Of a DNA stretch of 64,000 nt, positions 60,056-64,000 are shown in pieces (the first letter of the stretch is position 1; each line of letters opens with the position of its first letter). The DNA is from Neurospora crassa OR74A (lineage: Eukaryota; Ascomycota; Sordariomycetes; Sordariales; Sordariaceae), in the NCBI RefSeq assembly GCF_000182925.2, contig NC_026501.1, forward strand, positions 2,790,001-2,854,000. Reading direction: 5' to 3'. A program made the position numbers and the translations under genes. The notes beneath the pieces are model-generated. The model did no database searches. It saw only the letters and a program-made list of their open reading frames with translations, and was not told where the DNA came from.

Positions 60056-63000
60056 TCATTCACCAACCGAGGCTGAAGGCGATGCAGGAGGCGTGGTCCC
60101 AGGAGGTGTATTTTCTCTTGATGAAAAAGTAGACCGGGCACTGTGGTAGCTATGGGTACATTAATATTGTTAGCAGTGTTCCTTGTTCCTACAAGTAAAC
60201 ACAAGAACCAAGTACTCACCTGCTAACAGTAGTGTACTCGGTCTCAGCCATCGACACAAACGACGAACCCGACGGCTTCTTCGAATTAGTACCTCTATGA
60301 TGTGCATCAATCTCATCTCTGAGACCCAGTTCCATGACGGTGTCCTTGAATGCCACCTTGGTAGGAGTGGGCAGGCCGTGTTCCGTCACCGTATCCACCG
60401 CTGGCTCTATTATGACTTGTGGCAGCTGGGGCGTCATTGAGCGCTTCATGTTTGAGGTGGAAGCCGCCAAGAAAGGTCGTTTGGATGGACTCCAAACCTC
60501 CCCTGAAGGGGCACGTGGCCAGGGGTTGAATCCCACGTCGAGATTGCTGAAGCTACCGTGGATTTTCTTCCTGATTTGTTCCTCTGTTGGCTCATCTTGG
60601 CGCTTTGACGAGGTTTCATGAGAAATGCTGCTTGAAGTCGTGCCTTGCACAGTGTTGTCTGCAATTGATGCCCCGGATATGTCTTTTACGTCTTGGTGCG
60701 GTTTGAAAACATCCCTGATGGCTGGCTTGTAACGCTGTCGGAAAACGTGAAGAGAGCCACCCGCATCAGCACGATACGGCTTCGCCATGATAGCAGCAGA
60801 AACCGACTCGTTCTTATCGATGACTATTGTGGTCTCGGGGGTATTAGCATTCTCAACGGGAGCGCTCCCAGCCCGCGCGCTCTCGACAGGAGCAATGAAC
60901 ATTTCGTGAGCTTGCTCAGTGGCACTTGGTCCTCTCTTCACAGGCCTCTTCTTCTTCTTGGTCACCTTTTTAGACTCATCTTGCGAGGCCTGCGTGGACT
61001 TGTCTTCCGCAACAACAACTGGCGCCAGCTGTGACTCCTTCTTTGCAGCTTGTTGTGCATCGTTCTCCTTTTTCTTCTTTTTGATAGGCTTCTTCTTGCC
61101 TTTTCCGTTTCCGGGCAAGTTCTGTTCCTTGTCTGCTTCCTTGGGCTCTAACATGGGTGGGACACCATCTGTCAGGTCCGAGTTTCTCTGAGACGCCTTA
61201 TCTTGGATCATTGGTGCTTGGGCGAACCACTGAGACGGCAAAACTTGCCTACCGGTCGGTTTGTACCTTATCACTGTTCCAGTTTTCTCGTCCAAGTTTC
61301 CGGATTGTCCCGAGTTCCGATTGTTGGGAGGTTGAAGTTGCTCAACTGACCCTAACTTCATCGACGTCTCCTAATCGCCGACGATGTGGGTCTCGTGATG
61401 TCCTCTACCTTCCTGATATATTCCAGCCTGTTGGTCTTCACCGTTCGAGCCCTGCTGCGGAGTGGAAGCTGTCTCTTGCTCGAACCGGATTTCCTCCGAT
61501 GTACTACGAGACGAAGGCAGTCTCACCGGAACTCTGTGGGAGCTAGAGAAATTTGTGCTTGAGGATGGTAACTCCTCCTCTTGCAGTAAGCATACTTCGG
61601 CAGGTTGCTTAGTCTGCGCATGTGGACATTTTCCTTGGTGATGCTCAATGTGTGAAGGTCCGGTCTGATTTGATGACTGATTGGCCATTTGCTCCGCCCG
61701 TGGTCCTGCCGACGGTCCCATCCGCTGTCCAACATGAATGGGCATATGTCCGTGCTGATGGGGGCCACCAGGATAAGGTCCATGCGGGGGTTGCTCGGGC
61801 CAAGGGGTATAGACCATCGGCATCCTAGGCTGATGATGAACAGCCGGGACCCCTAAGCCTTGTGGCCACAAATGAGTCCTAGGCAGCCCTGGAAAGGGTG
61901 CCTGTGGCACTACCGGTGGCACTGTTGGTAAACCGCTGCCAAAAGGAGGCGGTGGGGGATATGTAGGGACGACGTGGCTAGGACTGGTGCAAGGCATATG
62001 AGCAGGGTGGAAAGGAACGGGCTGAGCAGGATTGCCTGGAGCAGGCATCCTGTAGGGCGAAGGAGCAAGGCATTGGAGTTGCTGGGGGTGCTGAAGATGA
62101 GGGGGGTGATGCGGATGATGGGGATGATTTGAAGATGCCAGCATACTCGAAAAAATGGTCGGGTTTCCTCCGACGAAGGGATCAGTCTCCGCGATGAATG
62201 GATGCCTCGAAGTTCTGGCATTGCGCAAATTGGCTGAACCGCCACTGCCATTATAGCCAGCCTTCTGGCTAGAAGTGACAGAAGGTGTGCGCTCATGGAG
62301 CTGTGCAGTTTCCATGGTTGGTGGTAGTCCAATTTGAGCCTCGCGTTGCTGAGGTTGACACCGCCAGTGTTTGGTGACCCAAGGGTGCTCGAGCTGTAAA
62401 CGGAAAAAGCCGGTGTCATCTTCAATTTGGGCACCATTGCCAACCTTCACGGCCTTCACCGCATCTTCTTCCTTCCGAAAACTAAATCGCGAGTCAGCGT
62501 AAGTATCTAACCGTTTCCGTGTGTTTCAAGTATGCAGATACTCACGTAACATATGCAACAGTCTTACTGTCATGTGGCCATGATGCTCTGGAGCCCTGAA
62601 TACTCCCGAATCGACGGAGATAATCCTCAACGGCTTTCAGTTTGCTCCGCGTGGAAACTGTCTTTTGGTCAAGGAAAGCACGAACACTACGATTCTTCCT
62701 GCTGCAAGGATTGCACTCACAGGGTTCCCAGACGGCCTGAAAACCCATCTTCCCAAGGTTAGGACATTGAGGAATAGAGTTGGCCACTGGTTTCTGAGCG
62801 CTGGTGTTGCTGCTATCCTGAACTTGTTTGTGATGCTGCCTGATTGGGCCATGTATGGGATCATTCCGCGAGTGAGACCATCCATTTTGGGGCTTCTGCT
62901 CGGTTCGTTTTTTCTTCTGTTGGCCTTGTGCTTGGGGTACCGAGGCGGGCTGATTAGGAAAACGGCCAGAAGTGATACGGTCACGAGTTTGAGTCTGCGG

Positions 63001-64000
63001 GCTGGCGTTTCCAAGCTGAGATTTGCTTGGGAAAACGATTCCAGTAAGGGGCACCTTAGTAATAGTAGTAGAGGATTTGGGTAATGCTGGCATTTGCTGC
63101 GGAATTTTGTTAGGAAGACGAGATGGACCTGCGATTCCCGTCTCGACTTGGAGTTTGCTGAGTTCAGACTTTGGGATTGGGCCTGACTTTGACGCTTTGT
63201 GCTGTATCTTGTTCGCCTTTTGGACGTGCTCGCTCTTGGTTGGAATTTCGACCTCGCTGGCAGCAGGTTTGTCGCAAAAGCCCGAACTTCGTCTAATCGA
63301 AGGGATAAAGTCAGGGGCCGTGGCTTGGATTGCTGCTGACGCGGCGCGTGCGAAGGGATATAATACTACGGGAGCGCCTATGAGAAGTTAGTTGGAAAGC
63401 TCTATCTCGTACTAAAATATCGAAGGAGGAAGGCCAAGGGGTAGTAGTGATGTGTGAACTTACCTTGACAGTTAAGCGGAAGTGTATCCTCTGGAGGGAT
63501 GGTGGCCATAGTGCTTGGGGAGGTCACAGCCATAATGTCTGGGTTGCGATAGTAGTGAAACCAGTATTCCAGCTGGTCACAGAAGAAGACAACGCAATCT
63601 TTCGGGAAGGTAACACCGTGGGCGTAGATGTTATCCCAGTCAGAAGGACCGAACACCGACATAATATCCTTGGTAGTATCCCAACAATTCAGCCTGTAGC
63701 GATTTTGTTCCCAGGTGAGCCAGCTTTCGACCCACATGCAGATTTGATTCTCCTTGAGGAGTCGGAAGACCACCTCAAGGAGGTTAGAAGCGCCTTTGTA
63801 CCACAGATCGATCGGGTGGAAGTACTGGTGAAGGTCCTCCCAGTAACAGGGATTAGTCATGTCTTCAACATCATCAGGCTGAAGACTGCGAATCTCTGCT
63901 GCAACTTCCTGGATCTTCTGAGGAGACCAATTGCGTGGTGTGTCGCGAGCGGGCAACTCATGTTTCAAAGCAGGCTTGCCTGCATGAAGCGAAAAGGCGC
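60056..64000 (-). CDS. Large protein with an RRM-like domain and low-complexity tail (5' end outside window)
   Basis: Hand-built exons: 64000 (open)-63464, 63377-62546, 62481-about 61409, 61351-60220 and 60149-60056. The first part is unfamiliar but looks folded (WSPQKIQEVAAEIRSLQPDD, WVESWLTWEQNRYRLNCWD, CVVFFCDQLEYWFHYYRNPD). A central RRM-like unit is split by an intron: CECNPCSRKNRSVRAFLD, KAVEDYLRRFGSIQGSRASW, VAYVTFRKEEDAVKAVK. Its RNA-binding aromatic positions are only partly kept. Then come Pro/His/Gln-rich sequence, a Lys-rich stretch (GKGKKKPIKKKKKEND) and a Ser/Pro/Thr-rich end (SRENTPPGTTPPASPSASVGE). The frame carries one TAG at 61373-61371 with open frame on both sides. A 57-nt intron (61408-61352, GTAGAG donor) or a 90-nt one (61441-61352) would remove it in phase, but neither has a good branch site. 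It could instead be two adjacent genes. The last intron has a perfect GCTAAC branch site. Confidence 0.65.

Noticed and set aside
59854-60219. 121-codon minus ORF with a hydrophobic C-terminus
   Set aside because: It begins inside the donor site of the last intron of the RRM-like gene and reads that intron and exon in the wrong frame; the spliced Ser/Pro-rich ending is better supported.
1-64000. CRISPR arrays, IS elements, prophage, bacterial operons, rRNA genes
   Set aside because: No regularly spaced repeats, transposase genes or terminal inverted repeats were seen; introns and gene families are eukaryotic. I looked for dispersed 5S rRNA by its conserved start and found none by eye.

Overview
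The window is nuclear DNA from a filamentous ascomycete. The evidence is many short phase-consistent introns (about 53-170 nt, mostly GTRNGT donors with CAG/TAG acceptors), ATG starts in Kozak-like context, and protein families typical of Sordariomycetes. The transporter at 15436-17469 matches what I remember of the Neurospora crassa glucose sensor RCO-3, and the proteins around it fit the order Sordariales, most likely Neurospora or Sordaria. There are no operons, IS elements, CRISPR arrays or phage genes. All gene models were spliced by hand and their exon lengths checked for phase.

Left part (1-23 kb): a SIN3 co-repressor gene cut by the left edge (minus); a small fasciclin-domain secreted protein (minus); a soluble fumarate reductase fused to cytochrome b5 (plus); a 4.6 kb stretch with no convincing gene; the RCO-3-type glucose sensor/transporter with an upstream ORF in its leader (plus); and a secreted, probably GPI-anchored GH31 alpha-glucosidase (plus) whose reading frame stays open far upstream of its signal peptide. 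A 3 kb spacer follows, full of AGGTAC/TACCTAGGTA-type repeats.

Middle part (26-42 kb): an Ala/Ser/acidic secreted protein with a putative GPI signal; mitochondrial aspartyl-tRNA synthetase (minus), divergent from an AP180-type clathrin adaptor with an ANTH domain (plus); TFIIH subunit Tfb3/MAT1 (minus) with a 25-nt G run just upstream of its start; a NudC-family protein (plus); and URI/Bud27 unconventional prefoldin (minus).

Right part (42-64 kb): a large unrecognised protein with a nine-copy 33-bp coding minisatellite (minus); a Gup1-type MBOAT acyltransferase (minus); a Skt5/Chs4-type chitin synthase activator with Sel1 repeats and a C-terminal CAAX box carried on a short last exon (plus); an intron-containing tRNA-Ile(AAU); a small Cys-rich protein resembling the fungal DUF3716 family; and a partial gene with an RRM-like domain cut by the right edge, whose reading frame carries an in-frame TAG that needs a small intron, a gene boundary or readthrough to explain.

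Most genes are conserved housekeeping functions (transcription, translation, endocytosis, cytoskeleton, cell wall). I did not find a clear new multi-gene system. The best leads are gene-structure oddities: the GH31 N-terminal extension, the RRM-gene TAG, the alternative starts and acceptors, the rco-3 uORF, the repeat cluster, and two conserved-looking but unassigned proteins.
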